Below, piece by piece: positions 36,085 through 45,744 of a DNA stretch of 64,000 nucleotides. This stretch comes from Natrialba taiwanensis DSM 12281. Its GTDB lineage: Archaea > Halobacteriota > Halobacteria > Halobacteriales > Natrialbaceae. Location: contig NZ_AOIL01000013.1 of the NCBI RefSeq assembly GCF_000337595.1, forward strand, positions 24,623 through 88,622, given 5' to 3'. How positions within the stretch are numbered: position 1 is the first letter of the stretch; each line of letters begins with the position of its first letter. The notes beneath the pieces are model-generated. The model did not search any database. It had not been told where the DNA came from and worked only from the letters and a program-made list of their open reading frames with translations. Position numbers and translations under genes: made by a program.

Positions 36085-38019
36085 TCAGAGGAACCGGAAC
36101 GTTTCCAGATTCTTCGGTGCGAAGGTCCGCATGTTGTAGTCGTGGTAGAGCGCCGAGGAGAGGTCCTGCGCCGAGCGTTCGTCGCCGTGAACACAGAGTA
36201 CCTTCTCGGGGCGGGGATTCATCGTCTTGACGAAGTTCTCGAGTCCCGCGCGGTCGGCGTGGCCGGAGAACCCGTCGACGGTGTCGACGTCCATGTTCAG
36301 CGTGAGCGTCCCGCGACTGTTGTCAGAGCCCATTGCGCCGACTTCGCTGGTCGGAATCTCGTCCCAGCCGTTCTGGATGCGTCGGCCGAGCGTTCCCTGC
36401 GCCTGGTAGCCGACGAAGACGAGCGTCGAATCCGGGTCGGGACCGATGTGGCCGAGCCAGGACATGATCGGCCCGCCGGTGACCATCCCCGACGTCGAGA
36501 GGATGATACAGGAGTCGCCGTCGGCGACGTCCTGGCGCTCCTCCTCGCCGCCGTCGATGTGGTTGAACTCGTCGGCGAGGAAGGGATTTTCGTCGTCGTG
36601 GAAGATACGGTCTCGGAGGTCGTCTCGCAGATATTCGGGGTAGGTGGTGTGAATCGCCGTCGCCTCCCAGATCATGCCGTCGAGGTGGACCGGCATGGAG
36701 GGGATGTCGCCCTCGCGCATGGCCTCTTCGAGGACGAGCATGAGCTCCTGGGACCGGCCCACTGCGAAGGCGGGGATGACGACCTTGCCGCCCTGCTCGT
36801 AGGTCTCGTTGATGACCTCCTTGAGTTTCTCCTCGGAGTCCGCCTGGTCGGTCTGGTAATCGTTCCGACCGCCGTAGGTCGACTCGAGGACGAGCGTTTC
36901 GACGCGCGGGAAGTCGTTGACCGCGCCGTTGAACAGGCGGGTGTCCTCGTAGTGAATGTCGCCGGAGAACGCGACGTTGTAGAGTCCGTCGCCGATGTGG
37001 AAGTGCGAGACGGCAGAACCGAGAATGTGGCCGGCGTTGTGCAGCGTGAGTTTGACGTCCGGCGCGATGTCCGTCACGTCCCCATATTCGAGGGGGATGC
37101 AGTGTTTGATCGCCTCGCGGACCATCTCGGAGTCGTACGGTGGCGTGCGCCCCTCCTTTGCGGCGACATCGAGGTAGTCGAGCGTGAGCAGCCCCATCAT
37201 GTCCCGCGTGGGCTCGGTACAGTAGATCGGGCCGTCGTAGCCGTACTTGAACAACAGCGGGATGAACGCAGAGTGGTCGAGGTGGGCGTGCGTGAGCACG
37301 ACCGCGTCGATCGTCTCCGGACCAGCGCCGAACGCCTCGGGCGCGTGCAGGTACGGCACCTCGCCTTCCGCACCCGGCTTGTCACCGCAGTCGACGAGGA
37401 TGCGCGTCTCCGGCGTCGAGAGGATAAAGGACGCGCGGCCAACCTCGCGACAGCAGCCAAGCGTCGAGATGCGTACGTACTCGTCGTCGGACATCTCCTC
37501 GCGGTGGATCTGCCGGCCGACCTTCTCTAGGATGTCCCGGCGCTCGTCGCGCTCCTGCTTGAGGAAACTTCGAACGTTCGAGACCGTCGAGGACTCGATC
37601 GGCGGCGTCCGAACGACCTCGGGCGTCCAGCCGACGTTCTTCGTAATGTCGCGCAGCGTCGACCCGTGGCGGCCGATCACCATCCCCGGCTTTTCGGCCT
37701 CGATGACGACCTCGCCGGTATCGGCGTGGAAGTCGAGGTCCGTGACGCCCGCGTCCTCCGGGATCACCTGCATGATCTCCTCGCGGGCCTCGTTCGGCCG
37801 CGAGAGGACGCTCGGATCCGGTCGAACGGTGATCCGCTTGCGAAGCTTACTCGCAAGCTTTCGGATGAGGTCACCCTGTTGGGCAAACTCCTTGGGATCG
37901 CGCGTATAGACGACCAGTTCCGGGCCTTCGTACTTCACCGAGGAGACCGAGATATCACTCGGTAACTCGCTCGTGATCTCTGCTTGCAAATCGTCGAGTT
38001 GCTGCTCTACAGTACTCAT
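36085..38019 (-). CDS. FttA/aCPSF1 beta-CASP ribonuclease (transcription termination factor)
   Basis: A 644-residue archaeal CPSF73-like enzyme. Residues 1-140 hold two KH-like RNA-binding domains (GMVIGRHGSTLRDI). The metallo-beta-lactamase domain has THAHLDHS at about 243-250 and the later GHILGSAVSHFHIGD. The beta-CASP insert follows (VIPAFAVGRSQELMLVLEEA), then CVHGDERSAQDLSSAL near the end. In archaea this nuclease cleaves nascent RNA downstream of poly-U and terminates transcription (established for FttA/aCPSF1). Full length with all motifs present. Confidence 0.95.
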   Translation of the reverse strand: MSTVEQQLDDLQAEITSELPSDISVSSVKYEGPELVVYTRDPKEFAQQGDLIRKLASKLRKRITVRPDPSVLSRPNEAREEIMQVIPEDAGVTDLDFHADTGEVVIEAEKPGMVIGRHGSTLRDITKNVGWTPEVVRTPPIESSTVSNVRSFLKQERDERRDILEKVGRQIHREEMSDDEYVRISTLGCCREVGRASFILSTPETRILVDCGDKPGAEGEVPYLHAPEAFGAGPETIDAVVLTHAHLDHSAFIPLLFKYGYDGPIYCTEPTRDMMGLLTLDYLDVAAKEGRTPPYDSEMVREAIKHCIPLEYGDVTDIAPDVKLTLHNAGHILGSAVSHFHIGDGLYNVAFSGDIHYEDTRLFNGAVNDFPRVETLVLESTYGGRNDYQTDQADSEEKLKEVINETYEQGGKVVIPAFAVGRSQELMLVLEEAMREGDIPSMPVHLDGMIWEATAIHTTYPEYLRDDLRDRIFHDDENPFLADEFNHIDGGEEERQDVADGDSCIILSTSGMVTGGPIMSWLGHIGPDPDSTLVFVGYQAQGTLGRRIQNGWDEIPTSEVGAMGSDNSRGTLTLNMDVDTVDGFSGHADRAGLENFVKTMNPRPEKVLCVHGDERSAQDLSSALYHDYNMRTFAPKNLETFRFL

Positions 38020-38400
38020 AATCGCCAGATGTGGCTTGCGTGAACTCGTCGCCCGGGAGTATGATCCGGGAAGTCGCTGTCACAGCCGTCCGATCCACCC
38101 CACGCCACTGTCGAACTCGTGTGGGTGAGTGGTGAGACCGATACCGACAGAGACACCAACGACGGAACCGACGACACCGCCGCCAATAGCGACACCACGG
38201 TCCGCTCCCGTGAGACAACGCAGTCTGCGTCGTATCTCGGATCATTCGCTGTGACATCGTCCCATGACGAACATACTCCCAGGTCGGTTATCCTGGTCAC
38301 TGCGGGAAGATTCCAGGGAGAACCCGCTTACCCGAGGCTATTCTTTGCGTGGTATAAAAGCCTTCGCAAAATCCAGGATGACGCCACCCGTAGTAGGCGT
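38020..38400. other. 381-nt divergent intergenic region
   Basis: It contains a small hairpin-like pair CCCGG-N9-CCGGG at about 38051-38069, near the fttA start, and a strong plus-strand TATA box at 38351-38360. No gene or known RNA is recognised. The centre is Asp/Thr-coding in one frame but without a convincing start. Confidence 0.4.
38351..38360 (+). promoter_or_regulatory. TATA box for the gene at 38401
   Basis: GGTATAAAAG is a near-consensus archaeal TATA box 41-50 nt before the ATG at 38401, implying a leader of roughly 15-20 nt. Confidence 0.6.
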
Positions 38401-38883
38401 ATGCACCTCACACCGGCCCGCGTCGCCGACGAACGAGACTGGATTCGCACCCGCGACGATACCATCGTCCCGCTCATCAACGACATCCGCGACGACCTCG
38501 GCACCCACTTTGATACCGATGTCGATCACGTCACGACGTCCCAGTACCAGCAGGCCGTCGACACCGTCTTCGCGGACGGCGACCTCGCCGTCAACGTCGC
38601 CGCCATGGTCGCACTGCTTCGTGAACTCGACGTCCAGGACGACTACCCCGGCTTCGTCGTCGACGAACTCCTCGGTCGCGAACTCGCTGCAACCATCGCC
38701 GGCACGCAGCCCTTGCGAACGCTCGGCGAGGCGACCTTCCACTACGCGGATATTCACGTTCACGGCGACCCGGACCAGAACGCGGGCCTCGACGACCTCG
38801 ACGCTGCCCTCGCGGCCGGCTTTCAGGAGCGACTCCCGGGCTGGGACTGGACCGAACGCGACAGTCCGTTTCGCGTCGAGTGA
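38401..38883 (+). CDS. haloarchaeal hypothetical protein
   Basis: A 160-residue acidic soluble protein with no named domain. It looks mostly helical (TSQYQQAVDTVFADGDLAV, VAAMVALLRELDVQDD). The ATG at 38401 is chosen because of the TATA box at 38351 and because the upstream part of the frame is low-complexity and probably untranslated. It converges with the lipoprotein gene (6 nt gap). Confidence 0.65.
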   Translation: MHLTPARVADERDWIRTRDDTIVPLINDIRDDLGTHFDTDVDHVTTSQYQQAVDTVFADGDLAVNVAAMVALLRELDVQDDYPGFVVDELLGRELAATIAGTQPLRTLGEATFHYADIHVHGDPDQNAGLDDLDAALAAGFQERLPGWDWTERDSPFRVE

Positions 38884-38889
38884 GGCGAC

Positions 38890-39555
38890 TTACTCGCTCG
38901 AGTTCGAGTTCGTCTCGCCGTCCGATTCGGACTCCTCGTCCGTCTCCGAGTCCGTGCCCGTCGTCGATTCGTTCTCGCCGCCGCTTTCGCCGTCGTTCCC
39001 GCTCTCGCCGTCCGAGTCGCCATCGGACGCGGACTCGTTTCCAGTCCCGTTCGCGCCCTGTCCCTGGGCCTGCTGGAGGACGAGTTCGTATTCCGAGCCG
39101 GGAAGCAGCGCGTCAACCTCCTCGGCGCGGAGCAACTCGACGAGGCGGTCGTCGGGGCCGTCGACGAGGAACGCGCCCTGTTCGGCGACGGCCGCCTCGA
39201 GCGAGACGTCGTCGTCTTCGAGCATCGCCGACTCGAACTCGGCGGAGCGCTCCTGGAACAGCTCGGTTTGTCGTTGTTGGTACAGAGTCTCCAACTCCTG
39301 TCGGGTCGCGTCCTCGCCGGCTTCGTCCCTGACCTCCTGCTCGAGCGCGACGAGGTCCTCTCGGGCGGGCTGAACGGAGGCGGTGATCCCGTCGGCCGGA
39401 TCGATATCAGGCTCCATGCCGGTTTCGAGTTCGAACTCGGAGTCCCCATCGGACTCGTTTTGTAGCATATCGAACTGGCTACAGCCCGCGAGCGATGTCG
39501 TCGCGCCGACGCCGGTCAGTTGCAGGACGCGGCGTCGCGTTGTGAAATCGGTCAC
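38890..39555 (-). CDS. Tat lipoprotein with acidic Ser/Glu-rich tail
   Basis: A 221-residue secreted lipoprotein. TTRRRVLQLTGVG is a twin-arginine signal, followed by a lipobox LAGC with Cys25 as the lipidated residue. The middle 120 residues are helical and Glu-rich. The last 60 residues are a Gly/Ser/Asp/Glu low-complexity tail. No enzyme domain is recognised. It is probably anchored on the outer face of the membrane. Confidence 0.75.
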   Translation of the reverse strand: MTDFTTRRRVLQLTGVGATTSLAGCSQFDMLQNESDGDSEFELETGMEPDIDPADGITASVQPAREDLVALEQEVRDEAGEDATRQELETLYQQRQTELFQERSAEFESAMLEDDDVSLEAAVAEQGAFLVDGPDDRLVELLRAEEVDALLPGSEYELVLQQAQGQGANGTGNESASDGDSDGESGNDGESGGENESTTGTDSETDEESESDGETNSNSSE

Positions 39556-39665
39556 GGGTCAGTAATGGGCGAACGAACGGAAGAACCCCTCGCAACCGCT
39601 TGGCGCTGTGCGGGTGCCGCTCGGTTGAACTGCACTCGGCGCTCGCCTCGAAGTCGGTCGCGGCG

Positions 39666-39673
39666 CTTTTATC
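39666..39673 (+). promoter_or_regulatory. TATA-like box for nucS
   Basis: CTTTTATC lies 24-31 nt upstream of the GTG at 39697, supporting a leaderless transcript from that GTG. Confidence 0.5.
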
Positions 39674-39696
39674 CGCAGCTTCGCTAGAAGTCGGCA

Positions 39697-40521
39697 GTGA
39701 CCCACAGCCAGCAGGACCAGGAGTTACACGCTGTGACGCTCGAACAGCCCACGCTTGCGGCCGCCTGCGACGCTATCGCGGACGGAATCGACCGCGAAGC
39801 GCTCGTGACGGTCTTCGGTCGCTGCACCGTCGAATACGACGGCCGGGCCTCGAGCACGCTCGACGCCGGCGACCGCCACGTCATGCTCAAACCGGACGGT
39901 GCTGCGCTCGTCCACACCGACGAGGGCCAACAGCCGGTCAACTGGCAGCCGCCGGGCTGCGACCACGAGGTCTTCTGCGAGCAGCGAGACGCCGATGCCG
40001 ACCGGAGCGACGCCGCCGAGACTGCGGGAGGGACAGCCACGGAAACGGAAACGGAAACGGAGATCCTCACCCTCGAAAGCGTCCGTTCTACGCCCGACGA
40101 ACGCCTCCTCGTGCGCTTTCGGAACGTCCTGCAGGTATCCGCGTTTTCGGGCACCGACGAAACCGAACTCGCCCTCTCTGGAACGGAAGAGGATCTCCGC
40201 CAGCGGCTCCTCGACGAGCCCGACCTCCTCGAGCCCGGGTTCACGCCGCTCGCGACCGAGCGCGACACGGCCGCCGGCGCGATCGACATCTACGGCGAGG
40301 ACGACGCGGGCCGCACGGTCGTCGTCGAACTCAAGCGCCGTCGCGTCGGCCCCGATGCGGTGAGCCAACTCCGACGGTACGTCGACGCGCTGGGGCGGGA
40401 CCTCCACGCCGACACCACCGTCCGGGGCATTCTCGTCGCCCCGTCGGTTACCGACCGCGCCAAGCGACTGCTAACCGAGCACGGACTCGAGTTCATCTCG
40501 CTGGAGCCGACCGCCGCGTAG
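39697..40521 (+). CDS. nucS: endonuclease NucS/EndoMS
   Basis: A 274-residue nuclease that cuts mismatch-containing or branched DNA and works with PCNA (family knowledge). The N-terminal beta-sandwich DNA-binding domain runs to about residue 110. The C-terminal RecB-like nuclease domain has GAIDIYGEDDAG and VVVELKRRRVGPDAVSQLRRYV, giving the D-(x)n-ExK catalytic set. A Thr/Glu repeat (TETETETE at about residue 119-127) sits at the domain junction. It starts with GTG. A MutS gene lies 2 kb away. Confidence 0.92.
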   Translation: MTHSQQDQELHAVTLEQPTLAAACDAIADGIDREALVTVFGRCTVEYDGRASSTLDAGDRHVMLKPDGAALVHTDEGQQPVNWQPPGCDHEVFCEQRDADADRSDAAETAGGTATETETETEILTLESVRSTPDERLLVRFRNVLQVSAFSGTDETELALSGTEEDLRQRLLDEPDLLEPGFTPLATERDTAAGAIDIYGEDDAGRTVVVELKRRRVGPDAVSQLRRYVDALGRDLHADTTVRGILVAPSVTDRAKRLLTEHGLEFISLEPTAA

Positions 40522-40636
40522 TTCACGGGTCCGCCGTAACTCGGGTTCGTGTCTCGTGTCTCGTGTCCCGTGTCCTGTACCCCGAACTCGTGACCTGAAC
40601 CCGTGATCCGCCGCCTCGACTCACACGAGAATCTGT

Positions 40637-41104
40637 TCAGACCGGGTACGTCCCTTCGAGCGTCGTCGTCTCGATGACGCGACCCGCCGCCGCGGATTCG
40701 AGGTCGTCGGCGTCCGCCTCCGCCTCGAGGTCGAGCGGCGACTCGAGCGCGAAGAGCCTGAACCGGTAGGTGTGTTCCCGGTCGGGCGGGTTCGGCCCGC
40801 CGTAGCCGCGCTCGCCGAAGTCGTTCGTTCCTTCCCCGACATCGGCGTCGGGGTTCCAGTCCTCCGGAATCCTCTCCCGCTCGGGCGAGATATTCCAGAC
40901 GATCCAGTGGTCCCAGACTTTCCCGGCCGGTTCGACCGCGTCCGGATCGTCCACGACGAGCGCAAGGGCCTCGGCCTCGTCGGGGACGCCGCCGAACTCG
41001 AGCGGCGGGTTGACGTTCGATTCGCCGTAGCCGTACTCCTCGGGGATCCGATCGCCGTCCGCGAACGCTGAACTCGTGAGTGTAAATTCTGGCACAGTGA
41101 TCAC
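40637..41104 (-). CDS. YbhB/YbcL (PEBP) family protein
   Basis: About 155 residues. Family motifs seen are LTSSAFADGDRIPEEYGYG, NPPLEFGGVPDEAEALAL, DDPDAVEPAGKVWDHWIVW and YGGPNPPDREHTYRFRLFAL, the phosphatidylethanolamine-binding/Raf kinase inhibitor fold. The biological role in archaea is unknown. The start is uncertain: GTG codons at 41104 and 41095 and an ATG at 41152 are all possible. 41104 is used because a CATAC-like element lies about 30 nt upstream. Confidence 0.85.
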   Translation of the reverse strand: MITVPEFTLTSSAFADGDRIPEEYGYGESNVNPPLEFGGVPDEAEALALVVDDPDAVEPAGKVWDHWIVWNISPERERIPEDWNPDADVGEGTNDFGERGYGGPNPPDREHTYRFRLFALESPLDLEAEADADDLESAAAGRVIETTTLEGTYPV

Positions 41105-41108
41105 CGCC

Positions 41109-41129
41109 TGCCTCGTGCGAGGGCAGGCC
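41109..41129. promoter_or_regulatory. inverted repeat at the PEBP gene start
   Basis: CCTGCC-N9-GGCAGG (both strands) is a perfect 6-base inverted repeat immediately upstream of the GTG start at 41104. It could be an operator or an RNA hairpin. Confidence 0.35.
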
Positions 41130-41264
41130 TGTATGCGCTTCTTCGACGGCATCCGGGAAAACGTTACAGGGGCCGTTTCGGCGGAGTCCTGAGACGATCA
41201 CCCGCGGATGCCCCCTGCCATTGCTACGTCGAGTTCTAACCGTCCGCGCCCGTCCGTTCGAGAC

Positions 41265-41735
41265 ATGACTCTTCAATCATGGTTCCAGTCGAGTAGTGAC
41301 GGCGACCGGGAGGCACCCGCCGAGCCCGTCAAAGTCGAGCCGTCGGCCGAGACGAGTTGGGTGTTCCGCTTCGGTCGCGCGCTCTTCGGCGGCATTCTCG
41401 CGTTCAACGCGCTCGACAACCTCTGGAATCTGGACGAGCGGATCGCCTACGCTGAGGCCAAAAACACGCCGCTGCCCGAGTACACGGTTCCGGCCACGAG
41501 CGGCGGCCTGCTCCTCGGCGGCATCGGCGTGGCCCTGTGGCGACGACCGTCCGCGGCCGCGGCGCTGATCGCCGGCTTTCTGGTCAGCGTCACCCCAGTG
41601 ATGCACGACTTTTGGAACCTCGACGATCCCGAGGAGAAACAACAGCAACTGATCCACTTCCTCAAAAACACGGCGCTGTTCGGGGCGGCGCTTGCGTTCC
41701 TCAGGTTCGGCCGCCGGAACAGCTCATCCAGCTAA
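41265..41735 (+). CDS. DoxX-like membrane protein
   Basis: A 156-residue protein with a 30-residue hydrophilic N-terminus and four hydrophobic segments, including FGRALFGGILAFNALDNLW near residue 40 and AALIAGFLVSVTPVMHDFW near 110. This pattern is typical of the DoxX/SURF4-like family of small four-helix membrane proteins. Exact role unknown. Confidence 0.78.
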   Translation: MTLQSWFQSSSDGDREAPAEPVKVEPSAETSWVFRFGRALFGGILAFNALDNLWNLDERIAYAEAKNTPLPEYTVPATSGGLLLGGIGVALWRRPSAAAALIAGFLVSVTPVMHDFWNLDDPEEKQQQLIHFLKNTALFGAALAFLRFGRRNSSSS

Positions 41736-41834
41736 CCGTTTCCCACCATCCGCGGAAGCCGGACGGTGAGCGATAGTCGCCAACGTATCGGCGTATCCAC
41801 AATCGCTTTGGAACGGCGCACTCATCGCCACCAC

Positions 41835-42362
41835 ATGGCACAGCCGCTGACGATTCGCCGCTACCAAGCCGGTGACGGACCGCGAGTTCAGGCTGTCCAC
41901 GAGGCGGCCATGCGAGATGCCGGCGCGTACGTCGAGGGCGTTCCGGATGACGATCTCGAGACGATACCGGAAACGTACCTCGAGACGTCGGGGACCTTTC
42001 TCGTCGGCACAGTTGACGAAGAGCTCGTCGCCACCGGTGCCTTGCGCCCCGTCTCGGAGACGACCGTCGCCGCGAAATACAGCGCCACCCCGCCGGACTC
42101 GACGGTCGAACTGACTCGGCTGCGAGTCGCGCCCGAGCACCAGCGGCGCGGCTATGGGCGGCGGCTCACCGCTGCCCTCGAGCGCCGAGCGCGAACGCGC
42201 GGAGCGACGGCCATCGTTCTCGATACGCTGTCGATCCAGTCCGCCGCGCAAGGACTGTACGAGACGCAGGGATTCGAACTCGTCCACCGCGAACCGATCG
42301 AGCAGTTCGACGACGGAGTCGATCTCCTCGTCTATCGAAAAGAACTCGTCGAGAGCGGATAG
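41835..42362 (+). CDS. GNAT family N-acetyltransferase
   Basis: A 175-residue single-domain acetyltransferase. The N-terminus MAQPLTIRRYQAGDGPRV and the acetyl-CoA motif A LRVAPEHQRRGYGRRLTAAL near residue 95, followed by LDTLSIQSAAQGLYETQGF, are diagnostic. The substrate is unknown. It converges with mutS (24 nt gap). Confidence 0.88.
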   Translation: MAQPLTIRRYQAGDGPRVQAVHEAAMRDAGAYVEGVPDDDLETIPETYLETSGTFLVGTVDEELVATGALRPVSETTVAAKYSATPPDSTVELTRLRVAPEHQRRGYGRRLTAALERRARTRGATAIVLDTLSIQSAAQGLYETQGFELVHREPIEQFDDGVDLLVYRKELVESG

Positions 42363-42386
42363 GTGGGTCGGAGGATAGACTGTCTC

Positions 42387-45092
42387 TCACTCTTCGAGTA
42401 ACCGCTGGAGACGGTCGAGTTCGGTCAGTGCGTCGACGGGGGTGAGGTGGCCGACATCGAGGGCGCGGAGTTCGGCGGCGACGTCGGCGGGGAGTTCGCC
42501 GCCGTCGGCGTACTGGGTGGCTGCGGCGTCGGCGGTGGGCGCGTCGTTCTCCGCGGGCGTCGCTTGCTCGACGAGTTCGCGCGAGCGGTCGACGACGGCC
42601 TCGGGGACGCCGGCGGCGGTCGCGACTTCGACGCCGTAGGAGCCGGTCGCCGCGCCGGGTTCGATCTCGTGGTGGAAGACGACCTCGCCGTCGGTCTGGT
42701 CGACCGCGAAGTGGAGGGTGAACGCGGCCGGAAGATCGTCGGCGAGTTCGGTCAGCGGGTGGTGGTGGGTCGCAAAGAGGGTGGTCGCGCCGACCTCGTC
42801 GTGGAGGTGTTCGGTGATCGCCTGCGCGATGGCGAGGCCGTCGGCGGTCGAGGTACCGCGGCCGACCTCGTCGAGCAGGACGAGCGAGCGTTCGTCGGCG
42901 TCCCGGAGGATGGTCGCGAGTTCGTCCATCTCGACCATGAACGTCGAGCGCCCGCCGGCGATGTCGTCGCTCGCGCCGACGCGGGTGAAGATGCGGTCGA
43001 CGGGCGTGAGCCGCGCCGATTCCGCGGGCACGAAGCTCCCCACCTGCGCGAGCAGGACGATCTGGGCGACCTGGCGCATGTACGTCGATTTCCCGGACAT
43101 GTTCGGTCCCGTGATTACCGCGAGTCGCCGCTCGGGGGAGAGACGAGCCCCGTTCGGGACGAACGATTCCTGGGTTCGTTCGACGACCGGGTGGCGGCCG
43201 CCCTCGATATCGATTTCGAGGCCGCCATCGGCCGCCTCGCGGTCGAGGATTTCCGGCCGACAGTAGTCGTACTGGGCGGCGACGGTCGCGAGCGAGACGA
43301 GGGCGTCGAGGGTCGCGAGCGCGTCGGCCAGTCGCTGGACGCGTTCGACTTCGTCGGCGACGGTGCGGCGAACGTCGCAGAAGAGTTCGTACTCGCGTTC
43401 GTCCGCGCGTTCCTCCGCGCCGACGATTTCGTCCTCGCGCTCTTTGAGTTCGGGCGTGACGAACCGTTCGGAGTTTTTCAGAGTTTGGCGGCGCTGGTAG
43501 TTTTCCGGGACTGCATCGAGGTTGGGGTTCGTCACCTCGATGTAGTAGCCGTGGACGGAGTTGTAGCCGACCTTGAGCGAGTCGACGCCGGTGCGCTCGC
43601 GCTCGCGAGCCTCCAGGTCGTCGATCCACTGTTTGCCGTCGCGGGCGGTTCCGCGGAGGTCGTCCAAGTCCGCATCGTAGTCCTCGGCGACGATGCCGCC
43701 CTCGGTGATCTCGATCGGCGGATCGGCGACGATGGCATCGTCGATCAGGTCCCGCACGTCGGCGAGCGGATCGAGTTCGTCGCGGAGGGCGGTCAGCCGG
43801 TCGCAGTCGGCGTCGGCCAGTTGATCGCGGAGTTCGGGGACGACGGCGAGGGTGTCCCGAAGTGACCGCAAGTCCCGCGCGTTCGCCCGCTCGCGGGAGA
43901 TGCGTCCGATCAGCCGTTCGAGGTCGTACACGTCGCGAAGCAGTTCGTGGCAGTGCTCGCGCGTCTGGACGGAGCCGGTCAGCTCCTCGACGGCGTCGTG
44001 GCGCGCCTCGATTCGGCGGGGTTCGAGCAGCGGTCGGCGGAGCCAGTCCCGGAGTTTGCGGCCGCCGAGCGCGCAGGCGGTCTCGTCGAGGACGCCGACG
44101 AGCGTGGCGTCCTCGCGGCCCCGGACGGCCCGCGGCTCGAAGAGTTCGAGGCTGCGCAGGGCGACGGCGTCGAGCAGGAGATACTCGCGGGGATCGTAGC
44201 GCGTGAGGTGGGTGAGGTACTCGAGGCGGTCGCCCTGGCTTTCGCCGGCCGCGACCGGCGAGTCGGCCGCCTCGTCGCGCTCCGTCCCGTCGCCGCGCTC
44301 GCCCTCGTGTTCGCCGCCGCGGGCGTACTCCGCGTAGGCGAGCAGGGCTCCGCAGGCCCGGATCTCGGCGTCGCTCGCGAGCAGCGCGTCCGGATCGCCG
44401 AAGTAGCTCGAGACAGTCTCGCCCGCACGGTCGCGGTCGAACGCACGGTCGTCGAACGGCGTCACCATGCACTCCTCCGGCAGCACGTCGGCCGGCGCGT
44501 CCGGCCCGACGACCGCCTCCGCGGGCCCAAAGCGGCTGACTTCGTCCGCGATGGCCTCGTCCGAAGCTGAACTCGTGGCCAGGAAGTCGCCGGTCGAGAC
44601 GTCGAGGAGGGCGAGCGCGAGTTCGTCGGCGGCGGGTCGCGTGTTCGCCCCGCGGCCGCGGGCGATCGCTGCGACGAAGTTGTTGTCGTCGCTCGCGAGC
44701 AGTTCGTCTTCGGTGAGCGTTCCGGGCGTGACGATCCGCGTGACCGCGCGTTCGACGACGCCGGAGGTTTCGCCGGGTTCCTCGACCTGATCCGCGACGG
44801 CGACGCGGTAGCCGGCCTCCAGTAGCTCTTCGATGTACGATTCGGCGTTGTCGATCGGGATGCCGGCCATCGGATACTCGCCGGTGCTGTCCTCGCGGCT
44901 GGTCAGCGCGATTTCGAGCAGGCGCGCGCTGCGTTCGGCGGCCCCGCAGAAGGTTTCGTAGAAGTCGCCGACCTGAAAGAGGACGATCGCCTCGTCGTAA
45001 CGGGCACAGAGATCGTGGTACTGACGCATCATCGGCGTCAACTCGTCGCGTTTCTCGGCCATCGCGTCGGGCGGGCCAAGCGCCGGGTCCAT
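42387..45092 (-). CDS. mutS: DNA mismatch repair protein MutS
   Basis: A 901-residue MutS1-type protein. The mismatch-binding motif is VGDFYETF near residue 40. The ATPase has Walker [18 protein letters not shown] near residue 660, Walker [17 protein letters not shown], and the HH segment [12 protein letters not shown]. The C-terminal helix-turn-helix dimerisation region is present ([16 protein letters not shown]). The length is close to that of other MutS1 proteins, so it looks intact. No mutL is adjacent. An alternative ATG ten codons downstream (45062) is possible. Confidence 0.95.
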   Translation of the reverse strand: MDPALGPPDAMAEKRDELTPMMRQYHDLCARYDEAIVLFQVGDFYETFCGAAERSARLLEIALTSREDSTGEYPMAGIPIDNAESYIEELLEAGYRVAVADQVEEPGETSGVVERAVTRIVTPGTLTEDELLASDDNNFVAAIARGRGANTRPAADELALALLDVSTGDFLATSSASDEAIADEVSRFGPAEAVVGPDAPADVLPEECMVTPFDDRAFDRDRAGETVSSYFGDPDALLASDAEIRACGALLAYAEYARGGEHEGERGDGTERDEAADSPVAAGESQGDRLEYLTHLTRYDPREYLLLDAVALRSLELFEPRAVRGREDATLVGVLDETACALGGRKLRDWLRRPLLEPRRIEARHDAVEELTGSVQTREHCHELLRDVYDLERLIGRISRERANARDLRSLRDTLAVVPELRDQLADADCDRLTALRDELDPLADVRDLIDDAIVADPPIEITEGGIVAEDYDADLDDLRGTARDGKQWIDDLEARERERTGVDSLKVGYNSVHGYYIEVTNPNLDAVPENYQRRQTLKNSERFVTPELKEREDEIVGAEERADEREYELFCDVRRTVADEVERVQRLADALATLDALVSLATVAAQYDYCRPEILDREAADGGLEIDIEGGRHPVVERTQESFVPNGARLSPERRLAVITGPNMSGKSTYMRQVAQIVLLAQVGSFVPAESARLTPVDRIFTRVGASDDIAGGRSTFMVEMDELATILRDADERSLVLLDEVGRGTSTADGLAIAQAITEHLHDEVGATTLFATHHHPLTELADDLPAAFTLHFAVDQTDGEVVFHHEIEPGAATGSYGVEVATAAGVPEAVVDRSRELVEQATPAENDAPTADAAATQYADGGELPADVAAELRALDVGHLTPVDALTELDRLQRLLEE

Positions 45093-45157
45093 ACTGTGAG
45101 GTCGGCCGCCGGACGCTGAAATAGCTTGCTGGACGCGTCGATCTCTTCCCTCGGCGA

Positions 45158-45517
45158 TCAGCCGTCGGTGTCCCCGGTGTCGGCCTCCCCGGTCGCCGTC
45201 TCGAAGTACCGATCCGCGTGCGCCTCACAGCCGGGATTGAAGGAGGCGTCACAGTTCGGACAGCGATACGCACACGCAAGATACGTCGGGACGGTAAACG
45301 CGGAGTCACAGGCCCCACAGCGGACTGACGGCTCGTCGAACCGGTTCCGTGGCCACGGGATCGCCTCGTGGTCTTCGACGGCTTCGTGACAGCGAAAACA
45401 GGGGTAGTACGCGTCGCAGCAGTCGAATCGGAACGAGACGATATCGCGGTCGGTGTGGTAGTGCCCACACCGCGTTTCGGGACCGACATCGACGCCGCGG
45501 ACGGGGAGCGAAGGCAC
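45158..45517 (-). CDS. CHY zinc finger protein
   Basis: A 119-residue protein with the CHY signature [13 protein letters not shown] near residue 16 and then CC, CFRC, CGAC, CPNC pairs and further His/Cys residues, giving enough ligands for two or three zinc ions. Stand-alone CHY proteins are common in prokaryotes; their role is unclear. Confidence 0.85.
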   Translation of the reverse strand: MPSLPVRGVDVGPETRCGHYHTDRDIVSFRFDCCDAYYPCFRCHEAVEDHEAIPWPRNRFDEPSVRCGACDSAFTVPTYLACAYRCPNCDASFNPGCEAHADRYFETATGEADTGDTDG

Positions 45518-45744
45518 GAGTTCAGTCGAGCGAACGACCGGACAGCACTTCGAGATTGTGGTTCGTGAGTCCGAGAGCGGCCTCCGGGAGCCGGATCCGG
45601 GGGCTGGATTCCGGGTTTAGGTGGGTCGAGAGATTCTGGGTCCGGGTGTCTTGAGAGCGAATGTAGTGTGGAATGGCAGTCGCTACTCGGCAGCGTGGAC
45701 GGCCGTCAGGTACCGGGTTGGCATCGGTCCCCGACTGCCGGGGA

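Noticed and set aside
36142..37530. Open frame of 462 codons on the plus strand
   Set aside because: Antisense to fttA, which has all beta-CASP motifs; no independent support.
42447..43865. Long open frame of 472 codons on the plus strand
   Set aside because: It is antisense to mutS, whose motifs are complete; high-GC genes routinely leave long open antisense frames, and this one has no recognisable domain.
42166..45489. Open frame of about 1100 codons on the minus strand overlapping mutS
   Set aside because: Arg/Pro-rich product with no domain, in another frame of mutS; a composition artefact.
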